Positions 52,058-63,286 of a DNA stretch of 64,000 nucleotides are shown in pieces. The stretch comes from Mycocentrospora acerina (taxonomy: Eukaryota; Ascomycota; Dothideomycetes; Pleosporales), in the NCBI GenBank assembly GCA_022701365.1, contig JAKUHH010000201.1:1277477-1341476 (forward strand), in the 5' to 3' direction. Positions within the stretch are counted from its first letter, which is position 1. Each line of letters opens with the position of its first letter. Made by a program: the position numbers and the translations under genes. The notes below the pieces were generated by a model. The model was given only the letters and a program-made list of their open reading frames with translations, searched no databases and was not told where the DNA came from.

Positions 52058-52645
52058 ATACAACACTAACTTTACCTTTTTAAGAGCGTCTGCTCTGACG
52101 CCTACGGCATTAATATCTTATTAGATAATATCTTAACACACATTAAACAGTCTCTCCTCTAATTTCTAAAGCCTTAGGGTCTAGAGTAGTAGTTTGCAAC
52201 TAAGTTGTAATTCTGCATTTATATTATATTAATTTTCTAATATTTAACGCTTAGACTACAACTACACTAGAATATTAAGAGGCTAGAAATAGCCCTTCTG
52301 CTAACACTAGAGATAGACCTTAACATCATAATTTTAAATTTCTTAGATATAGAGTTAAGGCTAGTCTTAGCTTTAGTCTTAGCTTTAGTCTTAGTACTAA
52401 GACAGTTAACTTTAATTTAAATTATACTTAGACAAAGAAAAAATACAATAGTTCAGAAATAGGATAACTAATATTAATATAAAACAATTACCTAGAGCTT
52501 TAAACAAATTCTAAAGCATTACTTACTAAAAAAGTTAATTTAGAGAAGGTTTTCTATCTAGATAACCACTACAGAGTAGAAAGAGAGGTAAGAATTCCTA
52601 GTAAAATAAAGTATTTAAGTTTTTTAAGATATACTACTTTTTTTT
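52058..52645 (+). repeat. Repeat R2, copy a
   Basis: Aligns with 61360-61955. Landmarks: ACACTAACTTT, GGCATTAATAT, ACAGTCTCTCCTC, AAGAGGCTAGAAATAGCCC, and a CTTAGCTTTAGT array. It is the more decayed copy: GTCTGTTCTGTCGCC in the other copy reads GTCTGCTCTGACGCC here, and many C/T and G/A changes follow. Confidence 0.8.
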
Positions 52646-52654
52646 TCTTTATTT

Positions 52655-52931
52655 ATATTGCATTAATCTATCTAACTAGCTATACTAAGTATAATAATGC
52701 CTATACAGATGTTAGTCTATAAGGCACCATTTTTCTTCTTAGGCTAAGCTCTCTTTTTCTAGAGCTCTAGAAGCCTAGTAAAACAGTAGTAGTGCTCTTA
52801 CTACATAGCTTGCTAACAATAGGTTATTCTAACGCAGGTCTATTTTATTGTAGTAGGCCTTTAGGTTAAGGCTCCTGTAGCAGGCAGCTATCTAGGCTGT
52901 TGCTATTTGTTGTTTTTGTGTGTTGTAGAGG
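52655..52931 (+). repeat. Repeat R1, copy b
   Basis: Second copy of the 51484-51763 repeat, same orientation, about 1.17 kb away. It is less decayed at its right end (CTCCTGTAGCAGGCAGC). Confidence 0.8.
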
Positions 52932-53180
52932 CCTTGTAATGGTCAGGCGCCCTGCCCTTGCTATTGATACTACGCAATAACCCCAATTATACCAAAAGGT
53001 AAGCACAAGAATACTTAAGCAAGTATTCTATGTGTAGTATAATATATATAGTGCTAGATCTAGACTTTGCCGACTAGATGCTATAAGCAAGGTAAGCCAC
53101 GTTGACTGTGCACGTGCTTAGTTGTTACAGGCCTGTTGCTAGGCCCCTGTTGCTTGTTGTTGTAGGCTATTGCTAGCCCC

Positions 53181-53185
53181 CTGTT
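53181..53185 (+). repeat. Target-site duplication CTGTT (left)
   Basis: Five bases directly before the 5' LTR, identical to 60617-60621 directly after the 3' LTR. Ty3/Gypsy elements usually make 4-6 bp duplications. Confidence 0.9.
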
Positions 53186-53472
53186 TGTAACGTTCACAAC
53201 GTCACATCCTATCATTACCCCTGAGTCAACCAACACCTATCTAATAGCCACCCAATTCGTACTCGCCTTGGATAGTAACCCTAGGAAGGGATATATAAGA
53301 GGGGCAGTCTGTGTAGCTTTGTAGAGTAGTTTTTTTGTATCCTTTTATATAAGACCTATAGGTGTAGAGAATAGTATCTTTAGTAGTCCTCTAGTCCTAG
53401 CACTCTTATATGCCTAGTAGTAGACACTTTAGACCCTATTTAGATTACTCTCTTATAACCTGTGTTATTATA
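53186..53472 (+). repeat. 5' LTR of the Gypsy element
   Basis: 287 bp beginning TGTAACG. Its end (TTATTATA) corresponds to GTTACA in the other LTR, so the ancestral ends were the inverted repeat TGTAAC...GTTACA. The left half is nearly unmutated; the right end carries C-to-T and G-to-A changes. Confidence 0.92.
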
Positions 53473-53599
53473 TTATATAAAAAAACTTATCTTAGCTAGT
53501 AATAGTCTCTAAATAATATTACTACTTATTTTATTTAGATTATATCTAAGCTCTATCTAATATAGAACTAATTTAGACTATACTATTTTATCTAGCATT

Positions 53600-54900
53600 T
53601 TATTATAGCTAAGATCTCTATAATCTCTTAATAACTAAAGCTTTTAAGTTTAGAACTTCTTAGACTACTATATTAAGATTACTTTAGAATAGCTATATAA
53701 GATTATACTAAAGTAGAAACTTAGAGACTATTAAAAACTTAGTAGAATTAGACTTAACTCTAATATCTGCTACTATTACTTTAAGTTTAAAAGAACTAAC
53801 TTAAAGATTAGTATATACTTAAAGCTTAACTTTAAAAGTAATAGTAGAGGTATTTAATCTTACCTTATCTCCTAATCTAGTAAGAACTAGTGCTAAACTT
53901 ATACTAGATTTAGACTAAAAAAAAAAGACTTAGCTTAATTAGTAGACTAGCTTTATATAGAAATCTAAAAACTATAGTAAGCTATAATTACTCTAGACTA
54001 CTCTTTACTTAGCACTAAATTACTTTTAACTCTCTTAAAATAACCTTAACCTTTAAGGTTCTAGTCTAAGATTTTAATTAATAATACTATATATATAAAA
54101 CTATCTAAAAGAACACTTACTATTAAAGTCTTTAATAATAGTTATAACTTAACCTTTTGCTAATAGTAAGCCTTAATCTAAGACTAATTAGAGATTAATA
54201 TAGACTATTATTAAAGTAAGCACACTTGCATAGCATTAGTCTAGGGATATACTTCTAGCCTAGCTAAAGAGTACTTAGAGCCTTAATACTTATCTAATAC
54301 TTTATCTAACTATTGTAAGATTATAGAAGATATAATTAACTTACTTAAGCCTTATTTTATTATAAGAAATAAAAGAGCTAAGAGCTAAGCTGCTTTTAAT
54401 AAACTTTATATAAACAAGACAGAAACCTTCTTTACTTTTAAAGTATAGTTCTTTAGTGCTGCTATTAGGAGATAAGTACTTAAATTAAAATAGTTTTACT
54501 ACTTATAGACAAAGATTACACTAGCTTTGCAGATGCTTAGCCTTAAGTTTAAGTAATAATAGAATAACTCCTTTAAGCTTATAGTTAAACACCTAATAGT
54601 ATTTAATATAGAATAAAGGAACTATCTTTTAGTCTTAACTATAAGAAGTATAATCTATATAATATATAAACTAAGTTAACTTTATTTATGTCTAATTTAG
54701 AGGTCCTTACTAAAAACAAACTATAATTTATACTAATAAGCAGACTTCTATATCTAAATATAACTTTAACTTTTACCTGCCTTTTAGCTTATATCTAAGA
54801 CTCTTAGTCTTACAAGAGATCTAACTCTAAGTAATTACTATAACTATAGTAAGCTAAGACACTTTATAAGTAAGTATGCTTTACTTTAAGTATAGAAGAT
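53600..54900 (+). pseudogene. gag remnant of the Gypsy element
   Basis: A sense frame interrupted by many TAG/TAA codons. Around 54400-54640 it reads like a capsid segment (FFSAAIRR, FYYL, TKITLALQML, NNSFKLIVKHL). At 54834-54881 it has a zinc-knuckle spacing (X2, X4 with His, X4) in which all three cysteine positions now read Tyr, as expected from G-to-A change of TGC/TGT codons. The start is not determinable. Confidence 0.65.
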
Positions 54901-55099
54901 TAAGTTTAAACACCTTAATAAAGATATTAAAGAATTAAGAGAAGACATTAACTAAAAAGAGGATTAGACAGAAAACAGAGACACTTAAAAAGACCTCTTT
55001 TTCTAGGCTTAAAGTATTATAACTTATTAAACTTTAGTCTCTTAAACTTATTTAAGAGACTGTATTTCTTTTTTCTTTTTATTCTTTGTACTAAAGGCC

Positions 55100-58000
55100 T
55101 TAGGGTCTAATTATACTCTTTAATTAATATTAGTGCTTAAAGTTATCTTTTTTTAAATTTAAAAATTACTACTTCTATTTTATTAGCTCTTTAGACTTAT
55201 ATCTAAAAGCTACTTTTTTAAGTTACTATTAAAAGGTTTTAAGACTAAATCTCTTCTTTAGTAACTTAGTATATCTATTTATATCTAATTATTAATAGAA
55301 AAAAGATCTATAACTGCCTATTTATAATAGTAGATCTTAGCTTATAAGACTGTATTATTAGAATTAAATAGATAAAGTGTTTTAAGCTACAGTTAGATAC
55401 AGATTACTCTTAGATTATCTAGCTAGGCTGCTATCCTGCTATGTATAATCCTGCTCTACTACTCTTAATAACCTTTAACTAAATAGTTCTTGCTAAAACT
55501 ATTACCTTTAATATTATATAATAAAATAAGCTTTAAGAATAGAAAGACTATTAAGAGAAGTATAGTGTAACTACTGCTATTTATAAGATTTAAAGGATAC
55601 TTTAACTTTTAAAGAGTTAGAAGTTCTTACTTTTTATTATATAAAACTTAACACTTAAACTTATCTAACCTTTACTAGAACTTATCTTTACTAAACCTTC
55701 TTTTTATATTACTCTTATTTCTGCTAATGCTTTCTACTTTAATATAAAATACTCAAAAAATAAATTCTTTACTACTAGCCTTTATAAAATTAATTAAATT
55801 CTAGATAAGAAAAAGCTAGAAAATTACTTTAACAACACAACTTTAGTATAAGACTAATTACTTTTCTATTACTACTCTTTTTAAGATATTTTTAGTAAGA
55901 CTACTGCAGAAACCTTTCTAGACTTTTAACTATATAACTATAAGATTATACTTACTAAACCTTTGCTAAATAGCTATAGCCTATTATATAAGCAGAATAT
56001 AGAAGAGTTAGAAGCAACTAAGCACTATATCTAAGAGAACTTATAAAAAGGTTAGATTAAGTATAGTTAGAGCTTTTTTATATCTTTTATTTTATATATT
56101 TAGAAGGCTAACAAAGACCTCTAAATTTATGTATTTATGTAGACTATTATAAACTAAATAACTTTACTTATAAAGATATCTATCTAATTCTTTATATAGA
56201 TAAGCTCTTAGCCTGCCTTTAAAGGCTAAGATCTTTACTAAGTTTAATATTTATTCTGTGTTTAACTATATCTATATAGATCTAAATTCTAAAGAATACA
56301 CTACCTTTTAAACTTATTATAGAATATATAAATATAAAGTACTACTCTTTAGCCTCTATAACAGCCTTATGACTTACTAATAATATATAAATAACATATT
56401 AATTAATTTCCTAGATAACTTCTATATTACTTACTTAGATAATATTTTAATTTATTTAAAAGACTCTATTACTTGTAAACAGTATATAAAGCAGGTACTA
56501 GAAAGACTGTATACTACTAGCCTTTAAGTAGATATTAAGAAAAGCAAGTTTTACATTATATATATAAAGTACCTTAGTTATATATTAACAAATAAAAGCA
56601 TTAAAGTTAACGTAGAAAAAGTAGAAGCCTTAAAGAACTAAGAGAGGCTAACTACTATAATAAGTATAAAGTCCTTTTTAGGCTTTACTAGTTTTTACTA
56701 CTAATTTATTACTAGGTTTTTATAAGTAGTAAAACCTTTTTTTACACTATAGAGCTTTATAATACTTTTTATATAGACTTTAGAGTATAAAGAAGCTTTC
56801 TATCTCTTTAAGACTGCCTTTTTAGTAATACTAACTCTATATTATTTTAAACTAGAGTATAATACCTAGATTAAAATAGACTTATTAGACAGCATTATAG
56901 CAGAAGTGTTATCTTAAAAATACTTTAATAAGAAATAGTACTTTATAGCCTTTTATAGCAAGGTCCTATCTAGAGCTAAGCTTAATTAAGAAATATATAA
57001 TAAAAAACTTTTTACTATTCTCTAAGCCTTTTTAAAATAAAAGGCTAAACTAACTTTTATTTAAACTTAAGTTCTAGTCCTTTTAGACTACTGCGCCCTA
57101 GAATACTTTATAACTACTAAGGTACTTAATACTGAATAAGCATAATAGTCTAAAGCTTTAGCCTTTTTTAATTTTTAAATTAAGTATACACTAGGTAAGA
57201 ATAATAAGAAAGCTAATATCTTTAGCTAATAAGAACAAGACTTAAGCTAGTTAAAATCTGCTTAAGAAGATACTTAATTATAAGTCTTACTTAGGCCCTA
57301 TTATTTTTATAGCTAAATTAATACTAATCTAGCCTAGACTTACCTCTAAACTTAAGTTTAACAGATAGTGTCTATTAATACTTTACTAACTAATATAAAC
57401 CTTATAGATTATAACTCTCTAAAACTAATAAATATAGTTCTCTATAAAAACTAGTTAACTTTTAAAGAATAATAAGTAAAGCTACTAGACAACTATTAGA
57501 TTAGTAATAGACTCTTACTCTACTAAGACTAACTCTACTTATCTAGAGATTCTCTCCTATATACTTAGCTTATTTATAAAGTATATAATTAAATCTTTAC
57601 TATACACTTTAGCTCTAAAAAGACCTATTAGTTACTAGCCTAATAGTACTATTAGAAAAGTATAAAGGCTAGTTATTAATAGTATATATAAAATTGTGTT
57701 GCTTATTATAGAAGTTATTTAAGACAGTCTTATCTTTTAAGTTACTTATACTAATTACTTATCTTTAAGAGACTAATATAGTACTTATGCATTAATTTTA
57801 AGGATTTCTTAAAGAATTAGGCTAGGTATAACTAGATTATAGTAATTATTAATTAATTATCTAAATAAGCTATTATATCCTATATTATAAAATAATTAAT
57901 ACTTAAAGTATAGCAAACTTATTTATTTAATAGGTGTACTATTTTAGATATACCCTAGATATAGTTATATCTAACTATAGTCTCTAATTTATCTCTAGTT

Positions 58001-58900
58001 TCTAGTTAGAATTCTGCTAAATTATAAGTATAAAAGTTAAACTCTTTACTGCCTATTATAAAGAAATAGACAGCTAAATAAAGATTATAAATAAATACAT
58101 TAATTAGAGACTGTAGCCTTTTATATCCTTTTACTAAGATAACTAGAGTAACCTCTTACTTTTAATTAACTATACTTAGATAACTCTCCTTTATAGCACT
58201 ATTAAGATAGCTTTATATTAGCTCTTTTTTAGCAGTAAACTAAAATAAAGTTAGAATTAAGAGAGCTCTATACTCTCTGCTAAATAATTTAATAAGATTA
58301 ACTACTAAGATGCCTTTGCATTAATAACTTACATATATAATATATAGTAATAAGCTAAAGATAATATAAAAAAAGCTTAAGCCTAAATATAAGCTAGAGT
58401 TAATAGGCACTAATAACTAGTAGATTAGTAAGTTAGAGATATAGTGTACTTATTTACTAAAAACCTAACTAATATAAGGCCTAGCTAAAAGCTATCTGCA
58501 TAATAAGAAGGACCTTTTAAAGTACTAAAGCAAGTTAGCTACTTATATTAGTTAAAGTTACTTTTAAGTTCTTTTATTTATAATATCTTCTTACTAAGTG
58601 TCTTATATAAAAATCTTTAAAATCTCTTACTAAGATAAAAAGTACTAAAACCTCTTAAAAGCCTAATTTATAGTATAGAAGAGTAAAAAGTAGAAGAGAT
58701 ACTTACTAGTAAAGTGCATTAATTTATACTAAAATATTAAGTTAGCTAAGTTAAATATAACTTAGACTTTATTTAGTATAAAGCTTTAAATTTTATAAGA
58801 TCTCTCTATAAGTTAAGGGCTTTTTATAAGAAGTATTTAAAAAAGCTAAGCTTACTATAAGGACTAAAAAGCTAGTTATAAGCTTAAGAAGATAGAGTAA
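55100..58900 (+). pseudogene. pol remnant (RT, RNase H, integrase) of the Gypsy element
   Basis: Reverse transcriptase is readable at about 56170-56560 (AKIFTKFNIYSVFN, then ITYLDNILIY, the RIP-altered form of the YLDDILI motif). The RNase H region follows at about 56650-57240 (SFLGFTSFYY, IAFYSKVLSRAKLN, LEYFITTKVLN). Integrase is at about 57650-58250 (IVSN-LSL block, then TAYYKE and INQRL-like text). A chromodomain-like stretch lies near 58690-58790 (YLLVKCINLY). Frames are continuous over hundreds of bases apart from TAA/TAG, so the damage is base substitution rather than indels. Confidence 0.8.
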
Positions 58901-58950
58901 AAGATATATTATATTTAGAAGATAATTAAGTTAGAGATTATAATTCTTAT

Positions 58951-59880
58951 TTATAAATATATATAGTACACGCAAGCTAACAGACTTAACTTAGATATAG
59001 TTTAAGTGCTATTTATTACTGCATCTTTACTAAACTTTATTAGCTTACTTTTACCTAGAGACTTTACTATATTATTACTACTACTACCTTTACTAACCTT
59101 CTCTTTAACAGCTACTTTACCTCTACTACTTTTACTCTTTTTTACTAATACTGCTGCTATCTCTACTATCTTTACTACTATCTCTTTTATTCTTTCTTTT
59201 ATTCTCTCTATTATAGCCTCTATGCCTACTACTACTTTTTAAATCTTCTTTAACTCTGCCTGTAAAGACTAAACTTCTTTTTTTATTAACTAATAATATA
59301 TAAGTATAACCTCTGCTGTAGTTATACTAGTAACTTAAGAGTTAGCTACTTATATATATATTACTAGCTAATAAGCTACCTTAGTAGTAAGCTATTTAAC
59401 TATATCTATTTTTTCTTTATTATTAATACTACTATAGATAGAGTTACTCTATAAGTTTAAGGCCTACTAGAAAGACTTAAACTTAGGTTTAATATATAAT
59501 AGTACTTATTAAGAAATTAGCACTAAAGACTATAAGATAAGATATAGATACTTACTAGATTATACTTCTAATTCTACTTTATATAATAGCAGTATTTCTT
59601 TAACTCTACTAAATAAAACTTAAACTTAATAAATTACCTACAAGTAACAGCCTGCATATACTGCATATAGATAACCTAGAAGGCTACTAGGAGGGCACTA
59701 AGGGGGACAGGGATTAGCATAGAGGCAGGTGTAGGTGTAGTTATAGGTGTAGGTGTAGGTGTAGGTGCAGGTGCAGGTGCTAGTGCTAGTACTAGTGCTG
59801 GTGCTAGTGCTAATGCTGCTAGTGTTATTGTTGTTATTACTGTTATAGTTATAGTTGTAATTATAGTTTTGCTATACTTA
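58951..59880 (-). pseudogene. Antisense protein-coding remnant inside the Gypsy element
   Basis: Reading the minus strand from about 59880 to a TAA at 58953-58951 gives one continuous frame whose interruptions are TAA/TAG where Gln or Trp codons would fit. It begins with Asn/Tyr- and Ser/Thr-rich low complexity, encoded by the minisatellite at 59722-59870. A segment with ordinary composition follows (VKEILLLYKVELEV, YIKPKFKSF), then a Lys/Glu/Ile/Val-rich coiled-coil-like stretch (SLQAELKKI, IEAIIERIKERIKEIVV) and a Lys/Ser-rich tail. Function unknown. It is tail-to-tail with pol. Confidence 0.6.
59722..59870 (+). repeat. GTGTAG/GTGCAG/GTGCTA minisatellite
   Basis: Hexamer-based tandem array drifting from GTGTAG to GTGCAG to GTGCTAGT(A/G)CTA and then to GTTATT-type units. 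Unlike the surrounding element it retains many TG dinucleotides. Confidence 0.9.
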
Positions 59881-60314
59881 TTAGCAAAATACTACTAAAA
59901 AAGCTTAACAAAAGATATGTATAAAAAATATTAAGCCTAACTGCTAAAGAAATTAAGATTTTAAGAAGAAAGCCTTAATATATAAAAACTTATCTTAAAG
60001 TAAAAGAGATAATTATTAAGGTAATAATAAAGAAAATTTTTTCTTAAAGTAAAAGTTAAAATATTATTAAAGATTACTCTGCAGTAAGATGCAAATAAGA
60101 GTTAAATATAGAAAAGGATATATTTAGATAAAATAGGGACTTATACTATAAAGAAAAGCAAAGAGAAGAAGTAATATAAACTTTAAATAAAAGGGTTTTG
60201 CAAGGATAAGAGAAAGAAACCTAGATACTATCTAAACTTTACTTTACTTCTTCTTCTCTCTCTCTTTTATATAGATAAAAGATAACTCTGCAAAAAGGGA
60301 CTTTTTGCCTATAT

Positions 60315-60328
60315 AAAAAGGAAGGGTA
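60315..60328 (+). promoter_or_regulatory. Polypurine tract of the Gypsy element
   Basis: AAAAAGGAAGGGTA just before the 3' LTR, in the position of the plus-strand primer of reverse transcription. Confidence 0.65.
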
Positions 60329-60329
60329 G

Positions 60330-60616
60330 TGTAATATTTATAACATTATATCTTATTATTACCTCTAAGTTAACTAATACTTATCTAATAGCTACCTAAT
60401 TTATACTTACCTTAGATAGTAACCTTAAGAAGAGATATATAAGAGGAGTAGTCTGTGTAGCTTTATAGAGTAGTTTTTTTATATCCTTTTATATAAGACT
60501 TATAGGTGTAGAGAATAGTATCTTTAGTAGTCCTCTAGTCCTAGCACTCCTATATGCCTAGTAGTGGACACTTCAGACCCTATTCAGATCACTCTCTTAT
60601 AACCTGCGTCGTTACA
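60330..60616 (+). repeat. 3' LTR of the Gypsy element
   Basis: 287 bp, same length as the 5' LTR. Its left half is heavily C-to-T and G-to-A altered (TGTAATATTTATAACATT against TGTAACGTTCACAACGTC), while its right end is intact (CTGCGTCGTTACA). Confidence 0.92.
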
Positions 60617-60621
60617 CTGTT
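60617..60621 (+). repeat. Target-site duplication CTGTT (right)
   Basis: Identical to 53181-53185. Confidence 0.9.
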
Positions 60622-61359
60622 GCGCGTTGCAGAGGCCTGTTGCTAGGCCCCTGTTGCATGTTGTAATCTCTTCTAGTCTAGAGCTCCTGCAGCTAGCAGC
60701 TACCTAGCTGTTGCTATTTCTGTTTTTTGCAAAAACTTAAGCAGTGCTATTTGCCCTGCTTTAGTATTAAAGATAATGAAGTATCTTATAAGCGACTAGA
60801 GAGGCTCTCTCTTCTATAGTAGCTAGTAATTATTTAGTAAGTAGCATACTATACTCTTATTGATTTTTTACTGGAAAGATAATAGAGGCATATCTCTTAT
60901 TAGAAGTAGCACTACTTAGCTTTTCTAGTCTTACTCTAAGCATTAGCTACTTAGGGTTTATTTTGTATAGTAATATTATTAAATATTTCTATTTTAATTT
61001 TTAGAAGAGTAGAGTTAAGTAAAAACTTATTATATGCAAAGACATTGTACGCTACTCCTAAAATCTAGCTTTTTAATTTCTAGATTATTTAGTATTAAAA
61101 TAGGATACTAGAACTTCAGCTGTTCTAATTTTTAAGTAAAAATCTAGTGTTATAAGTATCTATTATTATAGTAAGAATATTATTATAGGTAAGATAGCTT
61201 ATTCTAGCTACTATAGGAGTTTATTTATATAAGTATCTAAAGCAGAATTTATAATGTTTCTCTACTATAGTATATTTAAGTTATATTAAAAATCTTAGTT
61301 TATAACTAAGATTAACTTTTTCTACTTTTTTTCCTCTAGAGTAGCTAATAAGTGTAAGA
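60622..61359. other. Less RIP-affected repeat sequence right of the Gypsy element
   Basis: Starts with CCTGTTGCTAGGCCCCTGTTGC-type units that also occur left of the element (about 53126-53147), so the element split this array. A partial copy of the R1 end lies at about 60668-60740. The rest is AT-rich with no coding signal. Confidence 0.6.
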
Positions 61360-61955
61360 GCCCTAACACTAACTTTGCCTTTTACAGCGCGTCTGTTCTG
61401 TCGCCTGCGGCATTAATATTTCATCAGATACTATCTTAACACACATCAGACAGTCTCTCCTCAAATTTCTAGAGCCCTAGGGCCTAAAATAGTAGTTTAC
61501 AGCTGGGTTGCAATCCTGCAATTTTTATAATATTAATATTTTTAATATTTAAAGCTTAGACAATAGCTTTACTAAAACATTAAGAGGCTAGAAATAGCCC
61601 TCCTGCTAACACAAGAAATAGACCCTAGCTACCTAATTTTTTATTTCCTAGAACTAGTGCTAGGGCTAGTCCTAGTCCTAGTCCTAGCCTTAGCTTTAGG
61701 CCTAGTACTAGAACAGTTAACCCTTATTCTATACTCTACTTAGATAAGGAAGAGATAAGAGAGAGTAACAATAAGCTAGCTTCTAATTTTAATATAGAAT
61801 AAGAGCCTAGAGCTTTTAAAAAAAATGAGTAACACTTAATAAAAAGGACAGTTTAGAAAAGGCTATCTATATAGATAAGTACTGCTAAGCAGAAAGAAAG
61901 GTAGAAATACTAAATTAAATAGGGTATTAAAGATTTTTAACATGCACTATTACTT
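61360..61955 (+). repeat. Repeat R2, copy b
   Basis: Copy of 52058-52645 that retains more C and G (CAGCGCGTCTG, CCTGCGGCATTAAT, a CTAGTC array near 61660-61690). It runs directly into the LINE ORF1 remnant, so R2 is probably the 5' region of this LINE. Confidence 0.8.
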
Positions 61956-61961
61956 AGTGCA

Positions 61962-63224
61962 GATAATAATACTAGAGTAGCTACTAAAGAGCTACTAGCC
62001 TAAGCAGAAGTAGTAGTAGAAGGTAGGCTTATCTGCAACTATACTGCTACTTAAGAGCTAGTAAGAGATATAAAAGCTATTAAAATTTAACTACAATAAT
62101 AATATAAAAACACTATAAACTAATACTAAAAAAATATAGAAAATATAATAAATAATAATAAAAATAACACAAAATTATAGGCTTAATTAGCAGGCCTAGT
62201 AGACTCTGCTTTTGCTATTAATAGAAATACTTAAAATACCTAAAATACTTGAAAAATAAAGAAATAACACTTATAAACTACTCTAGAATAGCAAAAGTAA
62301 AAAGAGCTAATCTTGCTTATAAACTAAGATTTTTAACATAGCTTAAATGTACTACAGTAAAAAGATGCTATAAACACTGCTCTAGCTGCTATTATAAATA
62401 AAGCTCTTGTAGTAGCTAGAATTAGCTATACTACTAATAATAATATTGTTATTATAACAATAGATACTTATAATACTAATTTTTTGCTTAAAAATTAAGA
62501 TAGCTAGATTTCTAGTATCTAGTTTTAATACTAAAAAATCTAGAAATTAGAGAACTAGATCTAAGTAGTAGCTTACTATATTTATACACATAATAAGTTT
62601 TTACTAAACCTTGCTCTTCTAAAAATAGAAATAGAAACATTTAATAATATTACTATATAAGGTAACTCTAAGTAGCTAATACTTAAAGTAAAACTAAAAA
62701 AACTAAATAGTACTGCTTCTAATAAAAGATACGCCTCTATTATTTTAATAGTAAAAAACTAACAAGAATGTAACATACTCTTTGCTAAAAAATTACTAGT
62801 AATTATAAGAGAGAGAGCCTCTATAGTAGCTTATAAGACACCTAATATAGCTAAGCTCTGCTCTAGCTGCTATAAGTAAGGGCATAGAAAAAATAGCTGT
62901 AAAGAAATAAGCTATAAATACTGCAGCTTAGGGCACTACATAAAAGACTATGTAAGCTATAAAGACTGTAGCATAACAGGTAGTCTATGCTAATACCAAT
63001 CTCCTATATATAGAAACTGTAAAAAAGAGCATATAGCAATAAGCTATAAGTGTAGCTATAGGCTATTAAAAAACACACAAAATACAGAAACAACAGAAAT
63101 ATACATTAATACTAGTACTACTAGCCCTAGTGTTAATACAACTATTAATGCTAATGCTAACACTAGAAATAGTAATAGCAATAGCAACAACACTACTACT
63201 CCTCTAGTAAACACACTATAAGTA
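61962..63224 (+). pseudogene. LINE ORF1 remnant with CCHC zinc knuckles
   Basis: A frame from 61962 to at least 63080 stays in register for more than 1.1 kb and is interrupted only by TAA/TAG. Near its end (62859-63060) it carries three CCHC-like units. The first is intact in spacing (CX2CX4HX4C); in the following units some Cys positions read Tyr (YKYCSLGH, YRNCKKEH), the product of TGC/TGT to TAC/TAT. It ends in a Ser/Thr/Asn-rich repeat (about 63105-63200). Confidence 0.7.
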
Positions 63225-63286
63225 CACAAAAAAATGCTTATTCTAGCACAGATATTTTAGATGCCCCTCTATCTAAAAGAAAAGGA

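Larger units (their letters stand above)
51097..53180. repeat. AT-rich, RIP-affected repeat block left of the Gypsy element
   Basis: No open frame of 60 codons or more apart from the tail of one overlapping the 5S gene. It holds two copies of a repeat of about 280 bp (51484-51763 and 52655-52931) and one copy of a longer repeat (52058-52645) seen again at 61360-61955. The last 250 bp (52930-53180) are less mutated and keep CG, CA and TG. Probably remnants of LINE-type elements. Confidence 0.75.
53186..60616 (+). mobile_element. Ty3/Gypsy LTR retrotransposon, complete in outline but RIP-inactivated
   Basis: 7431 bp bounded by two 287-bp LTRs and a perfect 5-bp target duplication. Domain order in the sense frame is gag with a zinc knuckle, reverse transcriptase, RNase H, integrase and a chromodomain-like segment. 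Integrase after RNase H is the Ty3/Gypsy order. A polypurine tract (about 60315-60328) precedes the 3' LTR. The inside is nearly free of CA, TG and CG dinucleotides, and every long frame is filled with TAA/TAG, the hallmark of saturated RIP. An extra protein-like frame runs antisense between pol and the 3' LTR. The element cannot encode working proteins. Confidence 0.93.

Noticed and set aside
53120..53190. TGTTGC/TAGGCCCC units considered as telomere-like or CRISPR-like repeats.
   Set aside because: Units are irregular, not TTAGGG, and have no spacer structure; they are a short minisatellite in a transposon block.
59006..59242. Plus-strand open frame of 78 codons, very Leu/Ile/Phe/Thr-rich.
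   Set aside because: It is the complement of the antisense Lys/Glu/Ile-rich frame inside the Gypsy element; composition explains it.
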